DNA of 64,000 nt, taken from contig OX344756.2 of assembly GCA_947034885.2 (NCBI GenBank), positions 9,631,598 through 9,695,597 of the forward strand, given 5' to 3'. This document shows positions 48,537-61,175 of this stretch, in pieces. This DNA is from Thuidium tamariscinum (taxonomy: Eukaryota; Streptophyta; Bryopsida; Hypnales; Thuidiaceae). A program made the translations under genes and the position numbers. The notes under the pieces were generated by a model. That model made no database searches. It was not told the DNA's origin and saw only the letters and a program-made list of their open reading frames with translations. Within the stretch, counting starts at the first letter, position 1. Each line of letters opens with the position of its first letter.

Positions 48537-48970
48537 GGGTGTCAAAGTTGACAATTGTGAAAATTTTCTCAAAACTACACATGTTGGTAGCTTTCACATA
48601 TGTTTTTTTAATATCTATCTCTTGAAATTGAAATTTTTTGCACATATTACAAATATAGATTTTGTTTCATGACAAAAAATTCATAGCAAAAGAAAAAAAT
48701 TCAATTCTTAAGAGGGTGACAAAGTTGAAAGTAGTGAATTTTTTTCCCCAACTACATTAGTTGGAAGATTTTGAATATCTTTTTTTGTATAAGTCTTTTT
48801 GCCTTGAAATTTGGAATACGTGTTACTAATTTAGATGTGATTGTGTAAAAACAATTTTATGGTAAAATAACAATTTTTTAGCTCTCAAGAGGCTATTAAA
48901 GTTGGAAACATTGAAATTTTCTTCACTGCAAATTTCGAAAAAAACCATTTTGATTGGTACCCCATTGTAC
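48537..48970. mobile_element. Family D remnant, a single arm
   Basis: It matches the right arm of the fold-back at 21031-22424, from 'gcccttgggagggtgtcaaa' to the terminus 'gattggtaccccattgtac'. The other arm is absent. It abuts the truncated family B copy that follows. Confidence 0.75.
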
Positions 48971-49533
48971 AATATATAGGGAAAAACCAATATGGAGAGA
49001 AATAGAAAATGATTGAAAATAATAAATGGTTAAGAATTTACTGAAGAAATTGAAAAATAACAATTCCAATGGTTGTAAAGTTATAATAACAATCTATATT
49101 GACTATTTTTATTTTATTCTTCAAAAAGATTGAAAATTGAGTGAAATAATGGACTTCCAAGTTTATTTTGGAATAGTAAAACCATAGCATCGTGGAAACT
49201 AAAACTTTCCATAACTTTTATTTCATAAATCAAAATGGCATGATTTAAAGCTTTCTACATGTCATTAAATCTAAAAAATCAATTATGAATTTTTGTTTAT
49301 TAAAAAGGAATTTTATCAAATCTACCCAGAGTATTGAGCCATTGAAAAAATTGTATACCATACAATAACTATTTAACCATGTAGTTGAAAGTTATGAAAA
49401 TTGTTGGGCCTTAAAGATATACTTCATCCACATATTGTGTGAAAATTTCAGAGACAAATAATTAAATCTCTAGTCACACATACTTGTCCAAAATTTCTAT
49501 ATTGCCAAAAAACGCAACTTGGTCTTTTAGGGG
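48971..49533 (-). mobile_element. Family B element, truncated
   Basis: In reverse orientation it follows the order of the element at 36681-37614, ending 'acttggtcttttagggg' before TTAA (49534-49537). About half of the element is missing where it meets the family D remnant at 48970. Confidence 0.7.
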
Positions 49534-49697
49534 TTAATGCCTAAATGACCATTGTCCATTCAAGGAACAAATGCAATTAAGGGCAAGCACCTATAGTCTC
49601 AAATTTTACCTTGAGTTTGTGAAACTTTTTTTGAAGATAGAAAAATTGATTAGCTTTGAGAGAATGTGACTTTTTTACAATTGATACTTGGGAAAAA

Positions 49698-50033
49698 ACA
49701 TTAGAAGGAATTTGAAGGCAAGGAAATTCTATTTTAGGAATGTTCCCTAGCATGTTCCCTCTACCGTCTAGAAACTGCAGATCAACCCTATTAATTGAAT
49801 CTTTTGGATTTTTGAAAAAAAAATTTGATTACTTTCCCCAAAATTTCTAAAAAGTGTTAAAAATCTCTGAAACTAAATTCAAAAAATATCCAAAAAAAAC
49901 ATTTAAAAAACATTAAATTTTTTTTTGACATGGCACTCTCTCGGCCACGTTGGACTATTGATGTGGCACGTTCCCAAAGTTTGGAAACTCAAAATAACTC
50001 CATGCTTCCAATGCCCTCAAATCTCTTCTAATG
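49698..50033. mobile_element. Family C MITE, copy 3
   Basis: The ends are ACATTAGAAGGAATTTGAAG and the complement of the right end 'caaatctcttctaatgt'. The interior carries 'tggcactctctcggccacg' and 'gtggcacgttcccaaag', as in the copy at 22634. It is about 336 bp and non-coding. The target duplication is not clear. Confidence 0.7.
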
Positions 50034-50715
50034 TTATGTTCAAATAAGCTCAAAACAAGGGATAAGGGGCTGAGGAGGAAACTCAAAACAATTTTAAGAA
50101 TTTTAATTTAAAAGAAATATGAAGATTTCTTTTCATCAATTATATCGTTGTCTACATGGAAAGCTTTGAATCATCTTATTTGGATTTGTTATGAGAAAAT
50201 TATGGACAATTCTGTTTTTTGATCAATTTGATCTTCTTTTTGAAAAAGTAACCTATAGAATTCATTTCAAAATGAAATTTTTATAATATTTAAAAAAAAA
50301 TTCCACATGTTTTAAAATTTTTTTTAAAACCGACATGGTTTGTTTTGCTTTCTAGAAGATTTCATCTTGAGATTAATACATTTTAATCCCATCTTAGAGA
50401 TATTAATAATTAAGATTTTCCTTAAATATTTTAAGATCAAACTCTGTAGTGGAAGAAATTAAAGTTTAGAAGGTTCAAAGATAAATAACCTAGTGTTGCA
50501 AAAACTTGTTTTTTCCACTTCAAATACCAATATCTACCAATCTATGAGGTCAAAGTTCTTGAAATTTTTTCCTTACATTTCCATACTAATTAGATATAAG
50601 ACTCTAAAGTGAGATGTGTTAAAAAATAATAGTTTTGAATTTTTTAACTCTTCGCTATAGAAATTGTATTCTTAAGTGTGTTTTTTTTTAGAAAAAGACC
50701 TTAGGCCTTGAGGGC
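50034..50715 (+). mobile_element. Probable family B fragment
   Basis: It contains 'tacatggaaagctttgaatc', 'atgagaaaattatgg' and later 'ccaatatctaccaatctat' in the order of family B interiors. It ends 'ccttaggccttgagggc' before TTAA (50716-50719). The similarity is lower than for other copies and the left terminus is absent. Confidence 0.45.
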
Positions 50716-50719
50716 TTAA

Positions 50720-52176
50720 AGAAATAATCTAATTTAGCAAAAAAAAAATGGAGATAGATCTTGCATTCTTACCTAACTTTATTGTTCACCAACAATACGA
50801 TGAGTATTCAAACTTTATTTGTAGAGAATTTTAGATCATCCCCTCTTGTATGTCAAAATTCAATGTTGTCATATGTGCATCGTTTAATAGTTTAAAGTAG
50901 TCATCTATTTGTATTTGAATTGTGTGGGTGTGATGTTGTGAGTTCATATTAGTTTGATGGTTGTTAAACAAATTGATTATAGTTTAGATTAGGATTATCC
51001 TGTAGCTAGTTGTCAAGTATTAGGATTGTGTGAGAATTGTCCTTTGTAGTTTTCTTTGTAGGAGGTGTGGTTCTATATATTGAAGGGCAAGGGATGCATT
51101 TACTAGGAGTTATTATAGGTTCATTGTTGCTCTTTGGAAGAAGATAGTTTTGAGATTGATAAGTTTTGTGGTCACTCGAATATTAGGTTGATACAAACAT
51201 ACAATCTATTTTATTTAAATTTTTTACAAAATACGCTATTGTAACACCAAATTTTAAATCATTTGTTGACATAGAGAATTGAATTGTCAAAGTGAAGGAT
51301 CTAGAATCTTAGACAATCAAGAGGGATTTCTTTGCGGACTTCAAGCTTAGTGAATACTAGTGTTTCTATTGTGAAAATTTGAAATATCTTTCTATACTTA
51401 TCATGTGTGTTTTATTAAAATTTTGGCTACAACTGACTATGGAGGAGATATGATTTCAATTGGGGTTGAGGCCATGACTTCTTTAGAAAGTTAATAGTCA
51501 AAAAACATTCACCATAATTAAATAATAGCTTTGATGGGGATGAAATTTTTTATGTGAGGAGTTGGCAAGCTCGTGGGTTTGGATACAAAGGGAACTTGTT
51601 GGATAGGTTTAAGATTAATTTGGATTTAAAGGTTAGAAAAAAATACATACAATTCATTATTAGAATAAGAGCTTTGTCTTATTTTATACCTAATTGCAAA
51701 TCTTGCGCGATTGTCTCATTGTGTATTGAGCCAATGTTGTAATTGTAAAGAAAGATAGTATTTGATAGAGTTTTCCACAAGTCTTGATAAAAAATTAATT
51801 TTTTTCCATTCCAAAGAAAATAAATTAATGGAGTTGAAGCAATAATCCTAAAGTTATTTCATATTTAGAGTTCCAAAATTGCTTCAAAATACTAGTCTCA
51901 AAGCTTAAATCTTCATCTAAATTTATTATTTAACAAATCCAAATGTATGATTCTTTTGTTAACTTATTAGAGTACATTGTCCTAAATTTGAAGATAAAAA
52001 AATGTCACCGATTGCAAGATTATGATATTCAAAAAGAAATATTTTCATTTTAAAATATTTTTATCCAAAATTGTGTATATCCAACAACGTGAAACTTTCC
52101 ATATATAAATTATTGAGAATTTAGTTATAAAATTGGAAAATGCCAATCCAATGGTTGCAATGTTGTAATGAACAAC
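50720..52176. other. AT-rich spacer with a family B scrap
   Basis: No gene. The last ~100 bases (about 52080-52176, 'ggaaaatgccaatccaatgg') resemble a family B interior in reverse orientation and stop abruptly at 52176. A 62-codon frame at 51554-51742 is unrecognised. Confidence 0.4.
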
Positions 52177-52177
52177 A

Positions 52178-52814
52178 AGGTTGACAGAACATCTTGACAT
52201 CCAAAGTCTCTGGACATTGGTCCTTGGATGTCTTCTAACATTCAAATTTCTTAAACTTTTTAATCTATCTACAATGTCCATTTGCTACAATGTCTAGTAG
52301 TTACAAGGGGTGTCTACGCCTATCCTACCCATTTGTATTACCATCTACCAATCTGATCACTATGATTGGCCAAACAATTTGGTGTAAAGGGCCAATTGAC
52401 AATTGGACTACATTTGTCCAATTGGGCAACCAAGATGAGCAAACGACCTACCATTTGCCATCCCTTGCATCTATATAGGCAATTATCTCAACGTAACTTT
52501 TTCCACTCATGGTTTAATTGGTTTTACGTATTTATAGAATAATGTCTTCTATATTTGGAAAATTTGCACATGATTTTGCCTAAGACATTAGTTTTTGTCA
52601 ACCCTGCATGAAATGGACCACTCTGGCATTGTCTTTAGAAGATCCAAATTTACATATAGGACTCAATATCCTTTATTTTTGGGCCATTCGACAAGCAAAA
52701 GCCAATAATTTACAAACCACTAAAAATGTACAAAAACAAATGTTCAAATTTGCTCCTTTTCAATGCTTGACTAGCCAAGAGTTGTTTGAAAGGTCCAAAA
52801 AAGTAGGAAAGTAG
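52178..52814 (+). pseudogene. Possible decayed coding segment, product unknown
   Basis: Two open stretches, 52290-52478 and 52608-52814, lie in the same frame and are separated by a few stops. Both have more protein-like composition than the surroundings (for example MKWTTLALSLEDPNLHIG at 52608). The segment begins where a family B scrap ends. A weak inverted pair, 'aaggttgaca' at 52177 and 'tgtcaaccct' near 52595, could mark element ends. I do not recognise the protein, and chance is a serious alternative. Confidence 0.3.
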
Positions 52815-54100
52815 TCTAAATTGACTTCATGTGAACATCATGTATTCTTGGTATACCAATTATATCATCAAACATTTTAAAAATCCCTTAAAATTTGTCA
52901 CCACCACCAATTCTAATATTTATTGATGTCAGAATGTCTTGAAATTTGGTAAAACACTTATTTATACTAAAACAACCTATCATAATTCTTAGTGATATTT
53001 TATTGAGAGTTAGGTAGTTTCTATTAATTTTCCAATGTTGGTAGAAGTGGTTTACTTTTGAAGGAGTCATCTTCTACAATTTATAAAATTACGAAACTTT
53101 TTGAACAACATCTAGGAAGCTTCAAAAATCTAGGTGAAATTTTTTACATATATTTTGCATTATCCAATGAAGGTATTAAATTAACACCTATCAATTTCTT
53201 CCATACTAGGGATTCTACACAAACTGACTTTGTCAATGTGCTCTTGGCATATTTTTAAGTTGAAAACACTTTTTTTTCAATCTTCAATCATAAATTATTT
53301 GTGTCCGTTGAATTTTATCTACAAAGTGTAAAAAAGTGATTTTTTCCAATCCTTGTGAATTGAATGGTAACTTTTGTAGGGTCATCTAATCATGTTTCCA
53401 AGACTTTGGGAGTTAGCTTCCACTTTGACTCTCTAACTCCTATGATCTAAAGTTCTATTACTCATACTTGAAGGTTCTACTTATTCTATCCCAAATTAAT
53501 TGTTTTTCTACATTTCGGCCATCAGATTTGGAACTACTTTCAAACTCCTATTTGACCTTTTTTTACACCTAACTAACCTAAGTAGACACTCAAAGTTGAA
53601 ATAGTAGTGCTTAAGGTACTCTTTGGACTTCTATGACTATTATACTATATTTAAATTTCTATCGAATTCAATGTAAACACTTTTTTTTTTAAAAACTAAA
53701 AATACTAATAAAATTGAACAAAAGCAAAGAAAAAAAGAATTTCAAGGGCCTAAGTGATACCTATGAGGCTCACATCTGTCTACATAGAATACAATTAGAA
53801 TTGGGTTGCTTCTTTTCCTTACACTCCATTGTCTTCGTCATTTTAGTACTAACATATCATATTTTATGCCTTCACTCGCATTAAGGCATGTAGTAGTGCT
53901 TTTGTAGATGTTTCACACTGATTAGTTGTACTGTATACTAGAGTGCAGATTTTACTTTAAAATCAATTTGGATCAATCTACTATCATTTATGCTTAGGAC
54001 TACAAAACATTTTCTAATTGATCTTCAGCAATTTATTCTTCATTAGTTTGCCTTTGTAATTTTCTTATTGTTTGCAATCATCTATCTCTTAGTCATTGGT
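52815..54100. other. AT-rich spacer, no gene seen
   Basis: No recognisable frame or repeat boundary. Confidence 0.45.
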
Positions 54101-54104
54101 GTAA

Positions 54105-54840
54105 GGGTGATTGCAAAAAACACTTGTTCTATTTTAATGTCACACCTTGCACATTGATATCTTTTTGGCTATAAATTTTGCATTTTGACTCCAAATGACT
54201 CAAGATTCATAGCTAAGGTATTCATGACTATTATGCACTTTGTCTAATTTTTTTGGAAATTTTCCAAAAGAATTTACTATCCTAAAATAGTCCCCAATTT
54301 TATGTCACACTTGCCAATTTGGATTTATTAAGAGATATTGAGCACCCCCAAAAATGAATTTGGAGCTAAAATTTGGAAGAAATAGTCTTCTAATATATTT
54401 ATAGCTATTGTCTAAAATAATCCTAAAAACAATTAATTTTATATAGTATAGAAGTTCACAAAATGAGATCCATTTTGCTTGAATTTTGGAATATATAAAA
54501 TAATACTTTGGTGGTTCTTATGTTGAATGACCATCTCCAATTTTTTGTAGAATTACTACAAACAACAGATTTTTAGTTTTTTTTATTAATTTTTTTTGTA
54601 TCTTTTATAAATTATAATGTCAAAATGCCTATGTTCTTAAGATTTTTTTTCTAGTTCTCCTATTGAGAAATTCTTTTCTATGCTTTTTCTTCCTAAGATA
54701 TATTTAAAAATATATATATACATCGTCTATATTTTTTAAATTTATATAAATTTATTTTTCTAATTTTAAAACATTCTAGAAAAAAATCCATAGTACTCCT
54801 AAAAACACAACAAATATTATAGGTGTTTCTTGCAATCACC
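54105..54840. mobile_element. Family A element (simple form)
   Basis: It begins GGGTGATTGCAAAAAACACT and ends GGTGTTTCTTGCAATCACC. The flanks GTAA and ACAA give an imperfect duplication. It is about 736 bp and non-coding. Its left ~540 bases correspond to one arm of the fold-back forms, so it is the simple form in the opposite orientation to 44861-45592. Confidence 0.8.
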
Positions 54841-54845
54841 TACAA

Positions 54846-55135
54846 GTACACATCCTTTAGCTACTACTACTATGTTTAATTTGTTCAAAATTATTTGATG
54901 GGTCTTATCATATTTTTTACAATGTTGAATGAAATTGATTTTAGTTTTTCTATTATCTACTACCTACACAAAATTGTCTTACACAATTGTCTTGAGCTAT
55001 TGTTATTGTAAATTTCTTTTTTGCATTGATCAATAGTTGATTGTTGTTGCTTTTTGATATTTGATTTGATTAGCTAAATAGTGCACTAGATAAGCCAATT
55101 TTTTTGAGCATTGTTGAAGTCAAAACACATTTAAA
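54846..55135. other. Spacer, nothing seen
   Basis: AT-rich DNA without a frame, repeat end or motif of note. Confidence 0.4.
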
Positions 55136-56530
55136 GTATCTTTGACTTAAGGATAATCTTATTTTCAACGATGCAGTCTTTTAATACAAATCTACAAGTG
55201 ATTGAAGCGAATGTAATCCATGAAGAAATTGTACGTATTTAACTTATTGGAAAGTTATCTTTGAGACAAGGGTACAAATATTTAACAATATATCTAAAAT
55301 TCAAGTGCTATCTATTTATCATCAACTCAAGTATAATGTGTTATGCTTATGTATAATGGTCCACAAATGTATTCCACTTCTGTTATAACGTGTCACACAA
55401 ATTATCCTCAACTTGAGGACAAATAAGTGATATCAATGAAAATGAAATCTCTAACTTGTAGTCTAACTAAAGGTTATTGATTATCCTCCAATCAAGGATA
55501 ATTCATTGAATAAGATTGAGAGTTTTTAATTGTGGACCAATGTTCTCAATGAATGCCAAATAATTATGTTCGACTGAAGGATAATTAATGTAATGCAACT
55601 AATGTAAATTTATTGTAGGTCTACTAGTATTAAATGGAATATTGATTAGTGTCAAGTTGAGGATAGCTCCTTAAAATTAATTGAATAAAATGATTTGTAG
55701 TTTAGTGCTTTTGAAGAATATTGGTTATCTTTGATTCGAGAATAATTATTTGACAACGATAGATGTAATGTCATTATCAAACATTAAGGTAGAAACACCT
55801 ATACTAGATAACTTAAGCATTTTAACATGTAAGATGTGGAAAATTCACTATGAAATCAAACTCAATGTGTATGAACATGAGGATGAGGAACAATGCCAAA
55901 TACAAAGAATTTTTTTCCTCAAAAATGAGTGTTTTATTCAATATAAATACAAATTTTTCATTAGGACCCATTCTAGTTTTATAGACTCACCTATTATGGT
56001 TAGATTTGGTACTTCTCCCTTAATAATAAAGGAAGAGAGATGATTGGATAAAAAGGTACAAAGATAATCTTTTTCAATAAACAGTGCATCCAAGTGTTGT
56101 CTACAATAGGTCAGCCTATGAAACCAATAAAGGGAGGTTGCCCAAAATAGATACTTCAACCTTACATAAGTTAAGTAGAATATTGATTATCCTTGAGTGA
56201 AGGATAATTCATTATAGTCAATGGAGTTGTCTTAAAATAGACCTATGCTTGTAGAAAATATTGATTATCCTCAAATCAAAGATAATTTATAAAGTAAGTG
56301 GAATGTCAAATTCAACAAGCACATTTTAATTATGTCTATAAATGTGAAATTTCATTGTGGTCAAGATAATTCAAATGTGAGATGGAAGGAGGCACCCATT
56401 GATCTTCACTTTAGATAAAATAATATTATCTTCAAGTCAATTATAATATATGAAATACAACGGTGTACATTCATTTGTAGTGTACTACTAGAAGGAGATG
56501 CGTATTATCCTTAATTAGATATACTAGTCT
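55136..56530. repeat. About 80-bp periodic array of imperfect palindromes
   Basis: A motif close to TTATCCTCAA..CAAGGATAA, itself an inverted repeat, recurs at about 55136, 55253, 55314, 55400, 55477, 55561, 55642, 55721, 56183, 56261, 56421 and 56502. Most steps are 77-86 bases, with one of about 160 and a longer gap at 55752-56182 that looks like inserted or decayed sequence. Sequence between motifs is much less conserved than the motif. The frame at 55750-56043 lies in the gap and has no recognised domain. Confidence 0.75.
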
Positions 56531-57591
56531 AGTGATATCTGATGGATGGTATGCAACTAAATACTTGATGAAAAATGTAATTGCTGTAGTTAGTAAATAA
56601 ATGTTTATTTCACATTTTTCTATTCTTTTAACAAAGAATGGAGACTCATAATTTGAACAAACTCACTTTAATAATGCCAACTTTATTAGCTAGTGTTGCA
56701 CTATGGGAGGAGATCCCACATTTTTCTTAGAGTATGAATTGTAACACACTCACTAATGAAAATGGGATTGATTTACCAAAAGCAATATGATGCAATATTG
56801 ATGACAAATTAGTAATTGACACAACAAGGGCACAATACAAATTGTAGAGTTCCTATTTGAAGACATGATTTTGTTAGTATGGATGTGGTCATTGCACTCC
56901 TAAAGCATCAAGTAAGTCTTTAATAACTCTATGAGCTTATATGACCATGAACAAACCTTCATCTATAATACAACCATAAATGCTTCAATGTGATGTCTTT
57001 TAGTGTATGTTCATGCCTACAAAAGCTTGCAAGAGAAGAGGGAGCATGTTATTTAAATTTTAGTAATTGTTGGCTGACAATAGCAAGTAGTTATGAGAAC
57101 ACTTTCAAGAACAATCCTAAAATGGACTTCCGAAGGCCTCAAATCCCTCCTAATGTTTGTTGTATTTACCATTGCATAACCCTTAAAACCTTAAGTAATG
57201 TCAAATGACAAATCAAAGAAATAGCATAATTTATTGCTAGCATATATTTCAAATCTCAATACACATAAAATTTATATATCATGAGTAAATATTAAAATAC
57301 TGGACAAAAATATCAAATTTGCAAGTTTCTAGACAGAATTTTAAAAATATTTAAAAAAATATGAAATTATCTTCTTTAAAAAAATTTATACCATTACAAA
57401 TAATCATGTAAAGAAATCAATTCAAAAAAGCACATTGCTGAAAACAATTGAAGCACATTTAGAAAACAATTTCAATTTTAAATTTGTTGTCCTAGACTTA
57501 CAAAATTAATTTATAGCATTTTCATATTTTGTCAAATTATTAAGAAACATTACACTATCATACATATTTTATAATTGTAGGTACCACTTAA
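56531..57591. other. AT-rich spacer with a family C end
   Basis: No gene. At about 57133-57156, 'gaaggcctcaaatccctc' then 'taatgt' matches the right end of family C; the rest of the MITE is not recognisable. Confidence 0.45.
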
Positions 57592-58810
57592 CTCCTCAAG
57601 GACCAAAAGGACACAATGTGTGGTCTTCAATGGCAAATTTTTGATATAGTGAAACAAATCTCAATAATTTTGTAAACTAGGATTTTGTAGAGTAAGAAGT
57701 TCGGATGCTTGTTGCATTTTTTTATTTTCAAAATTTAAATGTGAAAAGAATTCAAAATTACTTTTAGAAAATGTAGTGTAAAAGAAAAAGGGAGCAAATA
57801 GAATGTTTTTTCAATGAAAGGAATAGCAAAAATGGAAAAAATAAAATAAAGTAGTCATTCCGAATCTTTATTTTGCACAAAGAAGTAAAATTTGAAGTTT
57901 TTTTTTTTGAGTTAGTATTTTTAGCAATTTTACATATAAAAGGCTCAATCGGATGTATTGAAGAACACAAAATATTTAGAATGATTCCAAACTTTTGAAG
58001 ATGTTCCAAACAATATGCAAATATTATCAATTCTTAAATTTCAAAAAAACTGACATATACACAATTTTGTTTTAAATTTGTATGATCCAATGTGTTTAGT
58101 TTTAGCTTTCTACTCTTTTTATTTAAACACATTAGTAGGAGAGATTTGAGGGCAAGGAAGGGACATTTCAAGGTCATTCCCCTATTTGTTCATTGTATTG
58201 CTTGGAAACAATAAATCGTTTTTTAATGGCTAAATTTTTAATTTTTGAAAAACAATTTTTTTTTAATTTGAAAAAATATTTAAAAATCTAAAATTATTAT
58301 TTTTAAATTCAATAATAATAATAATAAAATAATCTATTTTTTGATGTAGCAATCTCTTGACCACATTAGACTATTGATGTAGCACATTTCTACACTCTCA
58401 AAATTCAAGAAAACTTGTGGTCTTCAAATGCCTTGAAATATCTTCTAATGATACAAATTTGAGAGAGTTTTTTGTTCTTCAAATTTTTAAATAAAAAATA
58501 CTACATTTACATTAGATTCCAATATAATTTCTGTAGAGGGATTTAAAAAAAAGCATTATTCATCTTCTTATAGAAAAAATTTCCCCAATTTTTTTGTTTT
58601 TTTTCTTATGAAGTTGATCTTTAAAATTTTTATAATCTAAAAACCAACCTTCAAAATTTTCCACAATTAATTTCGTAAATACTAGACAAAGTAGTCTTTA
58701 CTTTATATAGATAAATTTTATCAACTCCAAACACATTTATGTGCAAAAAAATATCAAAGTAGTAAAATTAAATGAAAACCATTGTCAAAAAGTCGTTGGG
58801 ACTTGAAGGA
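57592..58810. mobile_element. TTAA-flanked element, probably family B, with nested MITE
   Basis: The left end is CTCCTCAAGGACCAAAAGG after TTAA (57588-57591). The right end, 'cgttgggacttgaagga', precedes TTAA (58811-58814). The terminal similarity to 36681-37614 is clear on the left and weaker on the right. The family C MITE at 58129-58450 sits inside. It is non-coding. Confidence 0.6.
58129..58450. mobile_element. Family C MITE, copy 4, nested
   Basis: It starts ACATTAGTAGGAGAGATTTG and ends 'tgccttgaaatatcttctaat'. The interior has 'gtagcaatctcttgaccaca' and 'gatgtagcacatttc' in the places where other copies have 'gtggcactctc' and 'gatgtggcacg'. It is about 322 bp. Confidence 0.7.
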
Positions 58811-58814
58811 TTAA

Positions 58815-59981
58815 TGACTAATACATTGCCATTTTAATCAAACATTTATAATTTCAAATCGATCTTTAATATTTTAAAAGAGATGAAATTCATAATTTTA
58901 ATAGACAAGACATTTTGTTATGTGTTAATTATAAAATCTCCATTTGTTAATTCATTATTTAAATAATTACAACAACTATTATTTTCATAGTATAAAATGA
59001 TTTAGTAAATACAACAAATAAATTCAATAAACCTCAAATAGTCTTTTGCAACTATAATTTATAAGAAAAAATAGTGTAAAAACTCAAGTAATTATTTTGT
59101 TTCTTACACCTTCAAATTATCACTATCAAGCCACAATTTTCAATTATACAATTCACTCATAAAACTTTGACATTTTTTTATGAATGACTAAATAGGTTTC
59201 CTAATAGTTTTAAAAGTCTTTTGGGAAAAATAAAATCATTACAATCTTCCAACTATTTTGTAGCATATTGGAAAAATCTTATCAATTACAATATTTATAA
59301 CTTGAATAATCTAGTAATTTCACCAATATCACTTATAGAAATGATTAGAATAAGGACTATAATACAAATGAAATTTAAAAAATTAATTAAATACAAAACT
59401 CTAATATTTTGGGATTTTGGATTTTAACATATGTAATTTACAATTGCAATGATTCATTGACATTTGTAATTTTGTTACCATTTTAAATTTGAACTAAAGA
59501 ATTGAACTTGTAATATAGGATTTTAAAGTTTGTTAAGGTCAATGTAAGATCAATTAAAAATTTAACTAATCATACTAAATTTCAAATAAAATATTCCAAT
59601 AATTATAAAGTATGTAATTTATAATTGAAAATGCTTATTGTTGACTTTTATATTTGTAATGATGAATGCAATAACACTATTATTTGCTTCAATATCATCA
59701 TCCAAAAGATATATTGATTCAAAGGTTCTTATGCAAAATATGTGTTATTTACTATGATAAAATGCAATCTTAATCAATATTTGGTCCCCCTCTTTGAAGA
59801 CAACAATTGTCCAAGGGTGACATGAAGATAAACAAATGATTGTAAAGATAGATGGTTTGCCAAAAAACTAAGAAATTCATTAAGTATTACTTCAATTTAA
59901 TTTTTATCCATTTGCATCTAATATTTTAGTTTGACCTGTTTATGGAGAAGAAAAGCTCACTATACATACATCAGTGGTAGG
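58815..59981. other. Very AT-rich spacer, no gene seen
   Basis: No frame of note; the 68-codon frame at 59221-59427 is low in complexity. No repeat ends. Confidence 0.45.
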
Positions 59982-60503
59982 AGGTAGAACAATCCATGTG
60001 GGATATGTAATTAAAAATTTGGGGGGGTCAACTACTTATAGTCAAGCTTGAAATAGGACTACATTTTCAAACTTCATTTAGGCATAGTAGAATAACCTTT
60101 TACAAGAAACTTCAAACTAAGATTAGTTGAGAAATTAAGTTAAATTAAGTTAAGTTTAATGTCTAAAAATCTATTTGAGATTTCAAGCCTCCAATCAAAA
60201 GTGATAAACAAATTTCAAGAAAAACATTGGAAGGGGGGATATTTGAAAAGGTCAAAAAAATTCCCCTCCAACATTTCTTTGAAATTTGTCCATAACTTTT
60301 GATTGAAGGCTTGAAATCTCAAACAAAGTTTTGGATATTAAACTCAACTTGGTTTCCCAATTAATGTTGATCAAAGTTTTTTACTCTACCTAAATGAGGT
60401 CTAAAATTGTACTTTCAACACAATTCCTATTTCAAATTTAACTATGAGTAGTTGAACTCTTACAACTTCTAAATTATATATCTCACATGGGTTGTTCTAC
60501 CTA
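59982..60503. mobile_element. Fold-back element, about 520 bp
   Basis: The left arm (about 59982-60235) and right arm (about 60262-60503) are inverted copies. The outer part 'aggtagaacaatcc' pairs with 'gggttgttctacct', and the inner part 'ttcaagaaaaacattgga' pairs with 'tccaacatttctttgaa'. The loop is about 25 bases. The arms have diverged visibly. No convincing target duplication was found. It is unrelated in sequence to families A and D. Confidence 0.7.
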
Positions 60504-61175
60504 TATATATATTTTTTAAATTTATTTATTTTTTAAATTTAAAATTTAAAATTAAATTAAATTTTTTTAATTTTTTCCATCTTGATCTCAAAAAGTAAAT
60601 GGTTTATGGAACAAAAAAATTAATGGATTAAATTCATGTTCTCTTTATTTTTTATTTTTTTTATTGGTATTTGGAAGTTAAGATTTAAAGCAAATTCAAT
60701 TTGATTAGTCCATCCTTGACAAAAAAAATGAGGATATGTATTACTACTAATTAAGAGTCATTCTAACATGGCAATGGGCCCATTGACAAAGGAGGATATA
60801 AGGGAATATAAGTTGACAAAAATTCTATCAAAGGTGACAAAATAGTTGATAGGATTATGTCAAATAATTGATTGAATCTACACATTCCCACTATCAATGC
60901 AATTGACAAATTTATGTTAATTTACTATAAAATAGAATATAAAAATTCTTGTAGTCATCATATATATAATTGTACCCACTTTGGACATTGATTGGGTAGA
61001 TTACATGTGAATTGTTCATTGAAGATATGCAAACATTTATACCAAAAGACAAGCCATTTGCAATGCTCATTTATGATATATTATTTATATTATGATTTAT
61101 AAAAATGACTATATTAATACTAAGTAGACAAGACCATTTTGAGTGTAAGATATATTTATCAAATATTTGAGTCTT
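60504..61175. other. AT-rich spacer
   Basis: No gene. A run of 'aaatttaaaattt'-type self-complementary sequence lies at 60520-60570. Confidence 0.45.

Noticed and set aside
50940-51260. LTR-like look (TATA-like 'ctatatattgaa', then a U5-like stretch)
   Set aside because: No terminal inverted dinucleotide pair, no target duplication and no partner could be shown.
55136-56530. CRISPR-like array
   Set aside because: Repeats are imperfect palindromes with drifting sequence and spacing, in a eukaryotic transposon-rich context with no cas genes.
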